From contig NZ_JABWTK010000009.1 in the NCBI RefSeq assembly GCF_020071995.1, positions 1 through 64,000 of the forward strand: a DNA stretch of 64,000 nt. Direction: 5' to 3'. Of this stretch, positions 1 to 8,585 are shown piece by piece. The number at the start of each line of letters is the position of its first letter. The first letter of the stretch is position 1. Source of the stretch: Planococcus chinensis (GTDB taxonomy: Bacteria; Bacillota; Bacilli; Bacillales_A; Planococcaceae). Below the pieces are notes generated by a model. The model searched no databases. It was not told the origin of the DNA and worked only from the letters and a program-made list of their open reading frames with translations. A program made the translations under genes and the position numbers.

Positions 1-113
1 CCCATTGCGCAAGCAAGTAAGATCCCTCAAAGACGATGAGGTAGATAGGTTCGGGGTGGAAGCGCGGCGACGCGTGCAGCTGACGAATACTAATCGATCG
101 AGGACTTAACCAA
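1..113 (+). rRNA. rrl: 23S rRNA, 3' end (partial)
   Basis: The window opens inside the last helices of a 23S rRNA; the run ending in GAGGACTTAACCA is the conserved 3' terminus of Bacillales 23S genes. The gene begins outside the window. The exact 3' end is approximate by a few bases. It is followed by 5S rRNA and tRNAs, as in a standard rrn operon. Confidence 0.93.
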
Positions 114-182
114 CACGTTGTTTTCACCTGTCGCATATCCAGTTTTGAGGGCGCAAGCCGCGAGTTTTTTTCAAAAAAAAGC

Positions 183-210
183 TTGCAATACCAGCTAGAC
201 TTGGTATAAT
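183..210 (+). promoter_or_regulatory. Internal promoter between 23S and 5S
   Basis: TTGCAA (183–188), 16-bp spacer, perfect TATAAT (205–210). It lies in the 23S–5S spacer and would give the 5S gene and the tRNA cluster their own sigma-A promoter besides read-through from the rrn promoters. Seen as consensus match only; activity is inferred. Confidence 0.6.
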
Positions 211-235
211 AAAACTTGTCTTTCAAAATAAATTG

Positions 236-352
<117 letters not shown>

Positions 353-365
353 TGATCCATATTAT

Positions 366-440
366 TCCGAAGTAGCTCAGTGGTAGAGCACCGCACTGTT
401 AATGCGATGGTCGTAGGTTCGAGTCCTACCTTCGGAGCCA
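366..440 (+). tRNA. tRNA-Asn (GTT)
   Basis: Cloverleaf with acceptor TCCGAAG/CTTCGGA, anticodon loop CTGTTAA, T-loop GTTCGAG and encoded CCA. First tRNA of the cluster. Confidence 0.95.
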
Positions 441-446
441 TCTTTT

Positions 447-536
447 GGAGAGCTGTCCGAGTGGCCGAAGGAGCATGATTGGAAATCATGTAGGCGGGCA
501 ACCGTCTCAAGGGTTCGAATCCCTTGCTCTCCGCCA
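447..536 (+). tRNA. tRNA-Ser (GGA)
   Basis: 90-nt class II tRNA with long variable arm, acceptor GGAGAGC/GCTCTCC, anticodon GGA, encoded CCA. Confidence 0.95.
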
Positions 537-562
537 GTAGATATTCTTCAATACAAATTAAT

Positions 563-637
563 GGCCCCTTGGTCAAGCGGTTAAGACACCGCCCTTTCAC
601 GGCGGTAACACGGGTTCGAATCCCGTAGGGGTCACCA
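563..637 (+). tRNA. tRNA-Glu (TTC)
   Basis: 75-nt cloverleaf, anticodon loop CTTTCAC, T-arm GGGTTCGAATCCC, encoded CCA. Confidence 0.95.
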
Positions 638-652
638 TTTACATATTAAAAC

Positions 653-728
653 GGAGGATTAGCTCAGCTGGGAGAGCATCTGCCTTACAAGCAGAGGGTC
701 GGCGGTTCGATCCCGTCATCCTCCACCA
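653..728 (+). tRNA. tRNA-Val (TAC)
   Basis: 76-nt cloverleaf, acceptor GGAGGAT, anticodon loop CTTACAA, encoded CCA. In the B. subtilis trnD order the next gene should be tRNA-Met; here 243 bp intervene. Confidence 0.95.
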
Positions 729-971
729 TTTCCAACATACATAATTCCAGTTATGATTTGAAAAGTTTCTTCTATTATATAAGTATTCCTTTGGCAATAG
801 ATTGCCTTACAAAATGAGTACAAGTATGATAAAGTAAGAACAGTACGATTGTCGCGGTACAGAGAACATCACTGAACAAAGATGGCGATTGTCACCGAAG
901 CAGCCGAAGGCGATGCAGGTGTCCATCAAGCGAAAAGCGTAAGAGTAACAATGTATCACCTATATTATTGT
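729..971 (+). other. 243-bp insertion in tRNA cluster
   Basis: Spacers between the other tRNAs of the cluster are 0–45 bp, but tRNA-Val and tRNA-fMet are 243 bp apart. The stretch holds a promoter (802–830), then about 135 bp with several short inverted repeats. The start of tRNA-fMet and its 5' flank (TTGTCGCGG, from 969) are echoed at 851, followed in both places by an A/G-rich GAG segment, which could be a decayed tRNA start or chance. No ORF with a ribosome binding site is present, and I do not recognise a riboswitch family. Confidence 0.5.
802..830 (+). promoter_or_regulatory. Promoter inside the tRNA cluster
   Basis: TTGCCT (802–807), 17-bp spacer, TATGAT (825–830), sigma-A-like. It would start transcription near 837 and drive the distal twelve tRNA genes separately from the first four. 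Confidence 0.5.
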
Positions 972-1049
<78 letters not shown>

Positions 1050-1052
1050 AAA

Positions 1053-1128
1053 GGTCCCGTGGTGTAGCGGTTAACATGCCTGCCTGTCACGCAGGAGATC
1101 GCCGGTTCGATCCCGGTCGGGACCGCCA
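1053..1128 (+). tRNA. tRNA-Asp (GTC)
   Basis: Acceptor GGTCCCG/CGGGACC, anticodon loop CTGTCAC, encoded CCA, 76 nt. Confidence 0.95.
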
Positions 1129-1145
1129 TATTTTATTAAAAAAAT

Positions 1146-1221
1146 GGGTCAGTAGCTCAGTTGGTAGAGCATTAGATTGAAGCTCTAAGTGTCGGCGGTT
1201 CGATTCCGTCCTGACCCACCA
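1146..1221 (+). tRNA. tRNA-Phe (GAA)
   Basis: Acceptor GGGTCAG/CTGACCC, anticodon loop TTGAAGC, encoded CCA, 76 nt. Confidence 0.95.
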
Positions 1222-1237
1222 TTTTTTAATTCTCCAT

Positions 1238-1313
<76 letters not shown>

Positions 1314-1316
1314 CTG

Positions 1317-1400
1317 GGTGGGGTAGCGAAGTGGCTAAACGCGGCGGACTGTAAATCCGCTCCTTCGGGTTCGGCAGTTCGAATCTGCCCCCCACCACCA
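1317..1400 (+). tRNA. tRNA-Tyr (GTA)
   Basis: 84-nt class II tRNA, acceptor GGTGGGG/CCCCACC, anticodon loop CTGTAAA, long variable arm, encoded CCA. Confidence 0.95.
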
Positions 1401-1408
1401 GTTTTTAT

Positions 1409-1482
1409 AGGGGCATAGTTTAACGGTAGAACAGAGGTCTCCAAAACCTCCGATGTGGGTTCGATTCCTACTGCCCCTGCCA
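1409..1482 (+). tRNA. tRNA-Trp (CCA)
   Basis: Acceptor AGGGGCA/TGCCCCT, anticodon loop CTCCAAA, encoded CCA tail, 74 nt. Confidence 0.95.
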
Positions 1483-1501
1483 ATTTTAAATTTTATATGA
1501 T

Positions 1502-1578
1502 GGCGGTCGTGGCGAAGTGGTTAACGCACCGGATTGTGATTCCGGCACTCGGGGGTTCAATTCCCCTCGTCCGCCCCA
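1502..1578 (+). tRNA. tRNA-His (GTG), copy 1
   Basis: 77 nt including the extra 5' G(-1) opposite C73, anticodon loop TTGTGAT. The acceptor stem has an apparent T5·T68 mismatch, where B. subtilis has a T·G pair as I recall it. The 80-bp stretch 1500–1579 recurs at 1620–1699. Confidence 0.93.
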
Positions 1579-1621
1579 TGTTTTTTCTTTTAATAATTAA
1601 TCGATATACCAATAATATTAT

Positions 1622-1698
1622 GGCGGTCGTGGCGAAGTGGTTAACGCACCGGATTGTGATTCCGGCACTCGGGGGTTCAATTCCCCTCGTCCGCCCCA
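1622..1698 (+). tRNA. tRNA-His (GTG), copy 2
   Basis: Base-for-base identical to the copy 120 bp upstream, including one base of 5' flank, the 3' AT flank and the T5·T68 mismatch. The identity but diverged spacer points to a tandem duplication kept uniform by conversion. B. subtilis trnD has a single tRNA-His here. Confidence 0.93.
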
Positions 1699-1707
1699 TC
1701 CAATTAT

Positions 1708-1779
1708 TGGGGTATAGCCAAGCGGTAAGGCAACGGGTTTTGATCCCGTCATGCCCTGGTTCGAATCCAGGTACCCCAG
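1708..1779 (+). tRNA. tRNA-Gln (TTG)
   Basis: Acceptor TGGGGTA/TACCCCA, anticodon loop TTTTGAT, discriminator G. CCA is not encoded (GCT follows), so it must be added post-transcriptionally. Confidence 0.93.
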
Positions 1780-1784
1780 CTTTT

Positions 1785-1859
1785 GCGGAAGTAGTTCAGT
1801 GGTAGAACGCCACCTTGCCAAGGTGGAGGTCGCGGGTTCGAACCCCGTCTTCCGCTCCA
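1785..1859 (+). tRNA. tRNA-Gly (GCC)
   Basis: Acceptor GCGGAAG/CTTCCGC, anticodon loop TTGCCAA, encoded CCA, 75 nt. Confidence 0.95.
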
Positions 1860-1867
1860 AAAGTTAT

Positions 1868-1941
1868 GGCGGCATAGCCAAGTGGTAAGGCATGGGTCTG
1901 CAACACCCTTATCACCGGTTCGAGTCCGGTTGCCGCCTCCA
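1868..1941 (+). tRNA. tRNA-Cys (GCA)
   Basis: Acceptor GGCGGCA/TGCCGCC, anticodon loop CTGCAAC, encoded CCA, 74 nt. Confidence 0.95.
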
Positions 1942-1950
1942 TAATAATTT

Positions 1951-2034
1951 GCCGGCGTGGCGGAATTGGCAGACGCGCGGGACTCAAAATCCCGTTCCTT
2001 CACGGGAGTGTCGGTTCGACCCCGACCGCCGGTA
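1951..2034 (+). tRNA. tRNA-Leu (CAA), cluster copy
   Basis: 84-nt class II tRNA with long variable arm; acceptor GCCGGCG/CGCCGGT gives a G1·T72 wobble; anticodon CAA; CCA not encoded. An identical gene lies at 4882–4965. Confidence 0.94.
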
Positions 2035-2063
2035 TCATTTAAAAGGGCCTGCCTGCCCTTTAT

Positions 2064-2105
2064 AAACTCCCAGTTTTGATTTATTTCAAAACTGGGAGTT
2101 TTTTT
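2064..2105 (+). terminator. Terminator of the rRNA/tRNA cluster
   Basis: Perfect 16-bp stem (AAACTCCCAGTTTTGA and its complement) around a short loop, followed by a T-run. Placed 30 bp after the last tRNA. Confidence 0.9.
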
Positions 2106-3135
2106 GTTGTTTATTTTTGATGAAACGCTAAGGACTTTGCTTCCGCTATGGTTACTCCTATTTTGACAGTACTCTGGCAATAAACAAGAAAAAGAACATG
2201 GTGAAGGGCTCCATAAGGACAGGCATCCTTTGCTAGACCAGAGGGGGGAGGCGCAAATGACAATCAGCTGTATGGAGAGTATATTTGAGGTGCAGTAAAC
2301 CGCAATATGATGAGATTAACCAGTTGAGGGTTATGCCGTTAAAGCGACAGTGGAAATGGCTTAGTGCTGGTCTGTGTATGCAGAGAAGTTTCCTACCTTT
2401 AACGAAGTTATATGGGCATGAGAAATGCAGGATCAGATTAGATCGAGATTATAAGCTTGAACCCTTATAAGGCACGCCTAATGGAATTTATGATGAGCAG
2501 AATAGCTGTGGGACAAAAATGAAAGGAATTGCTTGGAACAGGAAAAGAAATGGTTAAAGTGCATGTTCTATCGATGGGGGGCAGGTTATAGCTCTTATGG
2601 TCAGCCAGAACGAATTTAGCATACTTGGCGGTGAGGCTCGTTCGATTGAGTATGAACTTTACTTGGAACCTATTTTACTGGTTATTTAGCAGTTTTGAAA
2701 ACGAACAAAGTGCATAAAAGTATTCTAGAATATGCAGTTCTGTGTGAGTCTAGCTTATTGCGCAGCATTTGTAGAAGCTATTTTGCCATCGGCTAATATC
2801 ATATTAGAAATTCCTTATTGAAGACAAGGCTTCCTTAAAATCGACTGATGCTATTATTGCAAAAGTAAATACTCTGGAAGACTGTAGTTTATGAAGAAAA
2901 GAGAGCACCCTCCTAATCTTAAACAACGACACAGCAACCACTAAAAGAATACGTTCTCATAGTGTTTAAAGTCGAAATTTCTGGACTTTAATTAGAAAAA
3001 GGAGTATGTTATTTTCGTGGAATTTTTAGATATTGCAGGCATGTAAATTTTATTAATATAGTATGCAACTTGTGTTAAATAGTATATTATATAAAAGCTT
3101 AGATTTTATTTTATGAATATAGCGGAGGTAAGAAA
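2106..3135. other. 1-kb gene-poor, AT-rich region
   Basis: No ORF here combines a ribosome binding site, normal codon use and a recognisable product. Stretches of plausible protein-like translation on the + strand (about 2470–2560 and 2590–2690) are separated by stops and frame changes, so a decayed gene is possible, but I cannot name a parent family. The last 100 bp should contain the promoter of the phosphate-uptake pair (an AT-rich TATATT block lies near 3080). Confidence 0.4.
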
Positions 3136-3753
3136 ATGGCTTTCAAGAAGAAAGATAAGTTTGCAGTTTTATTGGGTGAAATCGCATTGAATTTAAAAGA
3201 AAGTGCTGCTTATTTTGCAGATTATAAATTGCGGGAAATCAGCGATTTAAAAATATTCTCCAACACGATGAAGGACTACGAAACCAAAGGGGACAATTAT
3301 GTCCATACGATTATCCAGGACTTGAATCAAGCATTTATCACGCCGATTGAGCGTGAGGATATCTTGGCCCTTGCCATGACGATGGATGACGTACTAGACG
3401 GGCTCGATCACACAGCTTCCATGTTTGAAATGTATTCGGTTATTAATGCAGATGAGTTCATGCTGGAGTTTGTGGAAGCGATTCGCTTGAGCACGATTGA
3501 AATTGAAACTGCTGTAGAATTGATGTCTTCTAAGAAATTGCCAGCCATGAGAGAACACGCGATTAAAATTAAAGATTACGAATCCCAATGCGATGTCACA
3601 AGACGCCACGCGATCAAACACTTATTCCAGACAGAAAAAGATCCGATCCGCATTATCCAATACAAAGAAATATACGAAGAACTTGAAGAAATTGCAGACC
3701 ATTGCCAAAAGGTAGCAAACACATTTGAATCAATTATTATGAAAAACGCTTAA
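3136..3753 (+). CDS. DUF47 / PhoU-like Pit accessory protein
   Basis: A 205-residue, all-helical cytosolic protein of the DUF47 (PhoU-like, YkaA-type) family. These proteins are regularly encoded just before low-affinity Pit phosphate permeases and are thought to modulate the permease or bind metals through acidic helices. The sequence shows two related halves, each with an acidic segment (ETKGDN near residue 50, DYESQCD near 147), as in PhoU-like three-helix repeats. The start is set by GGAGG nine bases upstream. The gene ends 15 bp before the permease gene and surely shares its transcript. The specific role is family knowledge, not visible in the sequence. Confidence 0.85.
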   Translation: MAFKKKDKFAVLLGEIALNLKESAAYFADYKLREISDLKIFSNTMKDYETKGDNYVHTIIQDLNQAFITPIEREDILALAMTMDDVLDGLDHTASMFEMYSVINADEFMLEFVEAIRLSTIEIETAVELMSSKKLPAMREHAIKIKDYESQCDVTRRHAIKHLFQTEKDPIRIIQYKEIYEELEEIADHCQKVANTFESIIMKNA

Positions 3754-3768
3754 GGAGCAAGATGACCG

Positions 3769-4767
3769 ATGGATATGGTTCTGCTATTAACAGTTTTAAT
3801 TGTCGTTTTTGCTGTAGTATTCGATTTTATCAACGGCTTTCATGATACGGCCAACTCAATCGCCACAGCGGTTTCCACAAAGGCGTTGAAACCGCGGCAT
3901 GCGATCATGCTGGCTGCTATTATGAACTTTGTCGGAGCTATGGCTTTTACCGGCGTTGCTAAAACAATCACGAAAGATATTGTGGATCCATTTACACTTA
4001 CAAATGGAACAGTAGTTATTCTTGCAGCTTTACTGGCTGCAATTATTTGGAACTTGGTTACTTGGTACTACGGTATCCCAAGCAGTTCTTCGCATGCCTT
4101 AATCGGCTCGATTGCAGGAGCAGCCATTGCGGCGGCCGGCTTTACAGCGCTGAATTACGGCGGATTTATAAAAATCATTCAAGCGTTGATTTTATCGCCA
4201 ATACTGGCTTTTGCGGTCGGCTATATTGTTTACAGCATCTTTAAAGTGGTGTTTAAAAATAATAACTTGACCAAGACGAACCGTAACTTCCGTTTGATCC
4301 AGATTGCGACAGCAGCTTTGCAGTCTTTCTCGCACGGTACCAACGATGCCCAAAAAGCGATGGGGATTATCACCATGGCCTTGATCGTTAATAACTATCA
4401 AAGCTCGGATGATATTCAGTTGTGGGTACAGGCGCTTTGTGCGCTTGCCATGGCTCTTGGAACATCTGTCGGCGGATGGAGAATCATCAAGACCGTCGGC
4501 GGGAAGATTATGAAGATCCGCCCGGTTAACGGAGTAGCGGCTGACTTAACTGGTGCGGCAGTCATCTTCGGAGCAACGTTCATTCATTTGCCGGTCAGTA
4601 CAACGCATGTAATTTCGTCATCCATCATGGGTGTAGGAGCTTCACACCGGCTGAAAGGCGTTAAATGGGGAACTGCTAAAACCATGCTGATTACGTGGCT
4701 GATTACGATGCCAATTTCTGCTTTATTAGCTGGAGGCATATACTTACTTCTTAATATGTTCCTTTAA
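3769..4767 (+). CDS. pit: PiT-family inorganic phosphate transporter
   Basis: A 332-residue integral membrane symporter that takes up phosphate (often as metal–phosphate complex) driven by protons or cations. The two PiT signature repeats are clear: GFHDTANS at residues 23–30 and SHGTNDAQKA at 188–197. Each is followed by a Ser/Thr–His element (GIPSSSSHALIGS at 102–114, LPVSTTHVISSS near 280). About ten hydrophobic segments are present, which is the short bacterial form. It follows the DUF47 gene by 15 bp and is closed by a strong terminator, giving a two-gene operon. Substrate is assigned from the family. Confidence 0.92.
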   Translation: MDMVLLLTVLIVVFAVVFDFINGFHDTANSIATAVSTKALKPRHAIMLAAIMNFVGAMAFTGVAKTITKDIVDPFTLTNGTVVILAALLAAIIWNLVTWYYGIPSSSSHALIGSIAGAAIAAAGFTALNYGGFIKIIQALILSPILAFAVGYIVYSIFKVVFKNNNLTKTNRNFRLIQIATAALQSFSHGTNDAQKAMGIITMALIVNNYQSSDDIQLWVQALCALAMALGTSVGGWRIIKTVGGKIMKIRPVNGVAADLTGAAVIFGATFIHLPVSTTHVISSSIMGVGASHRLKGVKWGTAKTMLITWLITMPISALLAGGIYLLLNMFL

Positions 4768-4776
4768 AATAGAAAG

Positions 4777-4809
4777 TGGGAACCTTGGAATTCCAAGGTT
4801 CCCATTTTT
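4777..4809 (+). terminator. Terminator of the pit operon
   Basis: Perfect 13-bp inverted repeat (GGGAACCTTGGAA and its complement, 4778–4803) followed by TTTTT. Confidence 0.88.
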
Positions 4810-4832
4810 ATTAATATTATTGTGAAAAACTA

Positions 4833-4861
4833 TTGGCGTTTTAAATAATATATGTTATATT
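4833..4861 (+). promoter_or_regulatory. Promoter of orphan tRNA-Leu
   Basis: TTGGCG (4833–4838), 17-bp spacer, TATATT (4856–4861), about 20 bp before the tRNA. Located after the pit terminator, so the tRNA is an independent unit. Confidence 0.6.
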
Positions 4862-4881
4862 TATTAATGTCCTTTTGACAT

Positions 4882-4965
4882 GCCGGCGTGGCGGAATTGG
4901 CAGACGCGCGGGACTCAAAATCCCGTTCCTTCACGGGAGTGTCGGTTCGACCCCGACCGCCGGTA
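4882..4965 (+). tRNA. tRNA-Leu (CAA), orphan copy
   Basis: All 84 bases match the cluster gene at 1951–2034, including the G1·T72 wobble and absence of CCA, while flanking DNA differs. It has its own promoter and terminator. Confidence 0.94.
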
Positions 4966-5001
4966 TACTCATCATCGCCATGCCAAGCGATGAACTTAGA
5001 A

Positions 5002-5038
5002 AGCCGATGTTCTGATTTTTCAGAGCATCGGCTTTTTT
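5002..5038 (+). terminator. Terminator of orphan tRNA-Leu
   Basis: Stem GCCGATG-TTCTG with CAGAG-CATCGGC, loop ATTTTT, then TTTTTT. Confidence 0.85.
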
Positions 5039-5068
5039 GTGTTTATGATCAACTTCTGTAAAAATAGA

Positions 5069-5102
5069 AAACCGCTGTAGAATGAACTTCTACAGCGGTT
5101 TT
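5069..5102 (-). terminator. Terminator of the secreted-protein gene
   Basis: Perfect inverted repeat (AACCGCTGTAGAA and complement) with an A-rich stretch on the left that is a T-run when read on the minus strand. It directly abuts the stop codon of the minus-strand gene. Confidence 0.85.
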
Positions 5103-5104
5103 CA

Positions 5105-5638
5105 TTATTTCGCAAATTCACAGCTTACGCGTTTGTTTTCCGGTTTAAACATTCCATCCGGGTTCTTTTTAAAGAGCCATGCGTGCAAGTCGTAGTGCTG
5201 TCCTGGTGAACCGTCGTGGTTATCCATTGGGCCTTGGAATTTCTCGTTGAACAACTCTGGTGTTTTGTCCGTTTTTTCTGCAGGCACATACCATTCAGCT
5301 GCGACGAGTTTATAGCTTCCATCTTTCAGAGGCTCATAAACCAAGATTTCCGGTCGTTTGATGTGAAGTTTTGCATCGTCAACACGGTTTGGCTTGATCA
5401 AGTGAATTCCCATATTCGGTACACAGGCTCCTGGTACTAATCCAGTGAATCCCTCGTCCAGTGCAACTTCGATGTCCCGGTACTTTTTAAGCGCTCTTTT
5501 GCTGATGGTCAGCTCCTTTTTCACCGTGAACTTGTAGTCATCGCCGCCATTGTCATGGTGGTGAGGATGAGCACTGACTGACGACATGGCAGACAGACTG
5601 AGAAATGCGACCATGAGAGCAACGAGAAGCTTTTTCAT
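5105..5638 (-). CDS. Secreted protein of unknown function, His-rich N terminus
   Basis: A 177-residue protein with a clear signal peptide (MKKLL, hydrophobic core, ending in VSA about residue 23), then HPHHHD, so the mature N terminus could bind metal. The body is polar with a hydrophobic strand pattern and two conserved-looking motifs, VPGACVPNMG and YDLHAWLFKKNPDGMF, of the kind found in uncharacterised Bacillales secreted proteins. Cysteines in the first motif and near the C terminus could form a disulfide. The start is chosen at the Met preceded by AAGGAGG; an upstream in-frame Met has no ribosome site. Monocistronic, with its own terminator. Function unknown. Confidence 0.82.
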   Translation of the reverse strand: MKKLLVALMVAFLSLSAMSSVSAHPHHHDNGGDDYKFTVKKELTISKRALKKYRDIEVALDEGFTGLVPGACVPNMGIHLIKPNRVDDAKLHIKRPEILVYEPLKDGSYKLVAAEWYVPAEKTDKTPELFNEKFQGPMDNHDGSPGQHYDLHAWLFKKNPDGMFKPENKRVSCEFAK

Positions 5639-6319
<681 letters not shown>

Positions 6320-6359
6320 CGGGAAGGCAATTAGCAAATATAGTGCAGGGGGTCATTGA

Positions 6360-7493
6360 ATGGATTATGACGTGATTATTGTGGGAGCCGGTTCCATGGG
6401 GATGGCAGCGGGCTATTATTTGGCGGAAAAAGGGAAGCGGGTCTTGTTGCTGGATGCACATGATCCGCCTCATACAGAAGGATCGCATCACGGGGAAACA
6501 CGGATTATCCGTCATGCTTACGGAGAAGGGGAAAGTTATGTTGCGATGGCGCTTCGGGCACAGGAATTGTGGAATGAGCTGCAGGAACGATCAGAAGAAG
6601 AGCTGTTCATAAAAACGGGAGTCCTGACAGTTGCGCGGCCGGAGTCTTCGTTTATGCAAAACGTTATGCATAGCGCTGAAGCCTATTCATTGAAAGTTGA
6701 GCAATTGACTGCCGGAGAAATCAACCGTAGATGGAATGGTTTCCGAGCTCCGGAAGGCTTTATCGGCTGCCTTGAATTGGAGTCGGGTGTATTGATGAGT
6801 GAAAATTGTATCAGCGCCTTCAAAACGCAAGCTTTAAAACATGGCGCTGTTCTAAAGGTTCATACACCTGTTACTTCCATCTCAGTTTTTGATGATTCTG
6901 TAGAAGTGGCAGCAGGAGCGGAAAAATTTACCGCAGATTCATTGATTGTCACGCCGGGAGCAGCTGCCAGGAAATTGCTTCCATTAATCGGCTTAGATTT
7001 GCCGCTGCAAGAATTAAGAACAACGTTTTCCTGGTTTGAAACGGATGAAAAGATTTATTCAGCACAAAGTTTTCCTGCCTATCTATTTGAATTGCGGGCT
7101 GAAACGTACTATGGTTTTCCGAGCATTAACGGAACAGGCGTAAAAATCGGCCGACATGATGGAGGGCGTCCTCGCGATATGCGGAAACCACCTGAGGTAT
7201 TTGGAACTTATGAACAAGATCAACAGGACGTAGCCGGCTTTGCTCAACGCTTTATGCCAAAAGTGGGGAAACACTATTTGGGCAAGGCATGCACTTATAC
7301 AAATACTCCGGACGGCAATTTCATTATTGATAAGCATCCGGACCACGAACATGTCGTTGTGGCTTGCGGCTTCTCGGGCCACGGATTTAAATTCAGCAGC
7401 GCAGTTGGAGAAATTTTATATGAATTGGTGACAGGAGACCGAAAATCGGTTGTGGATATCCGGCCGTTTTCAATAAAAAGATTTGAGAAATAG
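6360..7493 (+). CDS. Monomeric sarcosine oxidase / N-methyl-L-tryptophan oxidase family
   Basis: A 377-residue FAD-dependent amine oxidase of the MSOX/SolA family, which demethylates N-methyl amino acids to give formaldehyde and peroxide. The N-terminal Rossmann motif VGAGSMGMAAGYYLAE (residues 8–23) binds FAD. Cys311 in CTYTNTPDG matches the cysteine carrying covalent 8α-S-cysteinyl FAD in sarcosine oxidase, and GFSGHGFKFS follows as in that family. Length is typical. Starts with GTGCAGGGGGTC upstream of ATG. Convergent with the kinase gene, 13 bp between stop codons. Sarcosine versus N-methyltryptophan cannot be decided. Confidence 0.85.
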   Translation: MDYDVIIVGAGSMGMAAGYYLAEKGKRVLLLDAHDPPHTEGSHHGETRIIRHAYGEGESYVAMALRAQELWNELQERSEEELFIKTGVLTVARPESSFMQNVMHSAEAYSLKVEQLTAGEINRRWNGFRAPEGFIGCLELESGVLMSENCISAFKTQALKHGAVLKVHTPVTSISVFDDSVEVAAGAEKFTADSLIVTPGAAARKLLPLIGLDLPLQELRTTFSWFETDEKIYSAQSFPAYLFELRAETYYGFPSINGTGVKIGRHDGGRPRDMRKPPEVFGTYEQDQQDVAGFAQRFMPKVGKHYLGKACTYTNTPDGNFIIDKHPDHEHVVVACGFSGHGFKFSSAVGEILYELVTGDRKSVVDIRPFSIKRFEK

Positions 7494-7506
7494 AAAAATA
7501 TCAAAC

Positions 7507-8478
7507 TTAACGCGGATTCTGCTCTGATGAAAGATGAAGCTGTTCCAATAAATACTCGAGCCGTTGAAAATTTTCCTGTCCGATCCTGCGCCTGATTTTT
7601 CCTCGTTTCATGGCAGGTGCTTCTCTGTGTTCGTCAATCAGCAGAAGCACATCGGAAATGAACGGTTCCGGATATTGCAGGGCAGAAAGAATGGGATAGG
7701 CCAAGTACATGGAAATGTGCTCATAGCCGTAAAAATTGTCTTCTATAATAAGCACAGGCTTGCGGATATGGGATTTGCCAATTTCATGGAGCAGCATCAC
7801 CCAAGAAAGAAGTTGCCGTTCTTGGGAAGCCTGAACATCCAAATGGACTTGATTGAACAGCTTGTACGAATGATAAGCGATGGCTTTCATTTCAAGGTGA
7901 GTGCTGAGAGCTTTTGTTTCTTCAAAAGACGCATACAAGCCAAGGATATCTTCAAAAGAAGCTGCTTCAGAGCCGATAAGCTGCCGGTGGCTTTGGGCTT
8001 CTGAAGAAGTTATAGATGGCTTAAAGACGGAAATAATGCTGATTTTATCAAACTTTTCATCTTTTCTCGGAAACTGCAGAGCCCGAATGTAACGTTCGAG
8101 AATCGCTTCGGGTACCCGTTCCTGGTCATTTCGCATCCGGTTGCGCTGTTTCAGTACCTCATAGGGAGTCAAGAACAGGACCGCTTCTGTCTCGGCATCA
8201 AGTTTTTGTAGCCGGTTCAGGAGGCTTTTCCGTCTCGCCGATGCAAGGTTTGTGGCATCGTAAATGACATCATGGCCGGCAGCGAGTGCAGCGGCAGTTT
8301 GCTGGTATAGATCTTCAAACACTACGCGGTGGTCAATCGCTTCTTCCATAACAAACTTTTCACGAGCAATCTGATCTGATGACAAATGGATCCATTCTTG
8401 TTCAATTTCAATGACTTTCGTGGCATATGTCGATTTTCCGCTGCCCGGAAGCCCGATAAGCACTTTCATTCGTGCCAT
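7507..8478 (-). CDS. P-loop kinase fused to a degenerate HD-like domain
   Basis: A 323-residue cytosolic protein. Residues 1–150 form a small P-loop kinase domain with Walker A GLPGSGKST (9–17), DATN and QRNRMR elements, like polynucleotide-kinase or zeta-toxin-like enzymes. Residues 200–300 resemble an HD phosphohydrolase domain, but the expected HD pair reads HE (LLHEIGK), followed by YEHISMYLAYPIL. This suggests altered metal chemistry or a binding role. The start is placed at the ATG preceded by GAGAGGAGTGATT; the long upstream extension has no ribosome site. Divergent from the broken C45 gene. The substrate (RNA, nucleotide or small molecule) is unknown. Confidence 0.75.
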   Translation of the reverse strand: MARMKVLIGLPGSGKSTYATKVIEIEQEWIHLSSDQIAREKFVMEEAIDHRVVFEDLYQQTAAALAAGHDVIYDATNLASARRKSLLNRLQKLDAETEAVLFLTPYEVLKQRNRMRNDQERVPEAILERYIRALQFPRKDEKFDKISIISVFKPSITSSEAQSHRQLIGSEAASFEDILGLYASFEETKALSTHLEMKAIAYHSYKLFNQVHLDVQASQERQLLSWVMLLHEIGKSHIRKPVLIIEDNFYGYEHISMYLAYPILSALQYPEPFISDVLLLIDEHREAPAMKRGKIRRRIGQENFQRLEYLLEQLHLSSEQNPR

Positions 8479-8585
8479 CCAATCACTCCTCTCAACCCGT
8501 TTCTCTGTCAAAACACATTGCTTAGTTGCTATAATAACTGAATATTGGATTGATTTAATAGTGCGAGGGACAGAGGAGGGCATTC

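Noticed and set aside
850-960. Possible lysine or glycine riboswitch before tRNA-fMet (CACCGAAG, CCGAAGG segments)
   Set aside because: The conserved cores and length of these riboswitches cannot be completed, and a tRNA gene follows rather than a metabolic gene.
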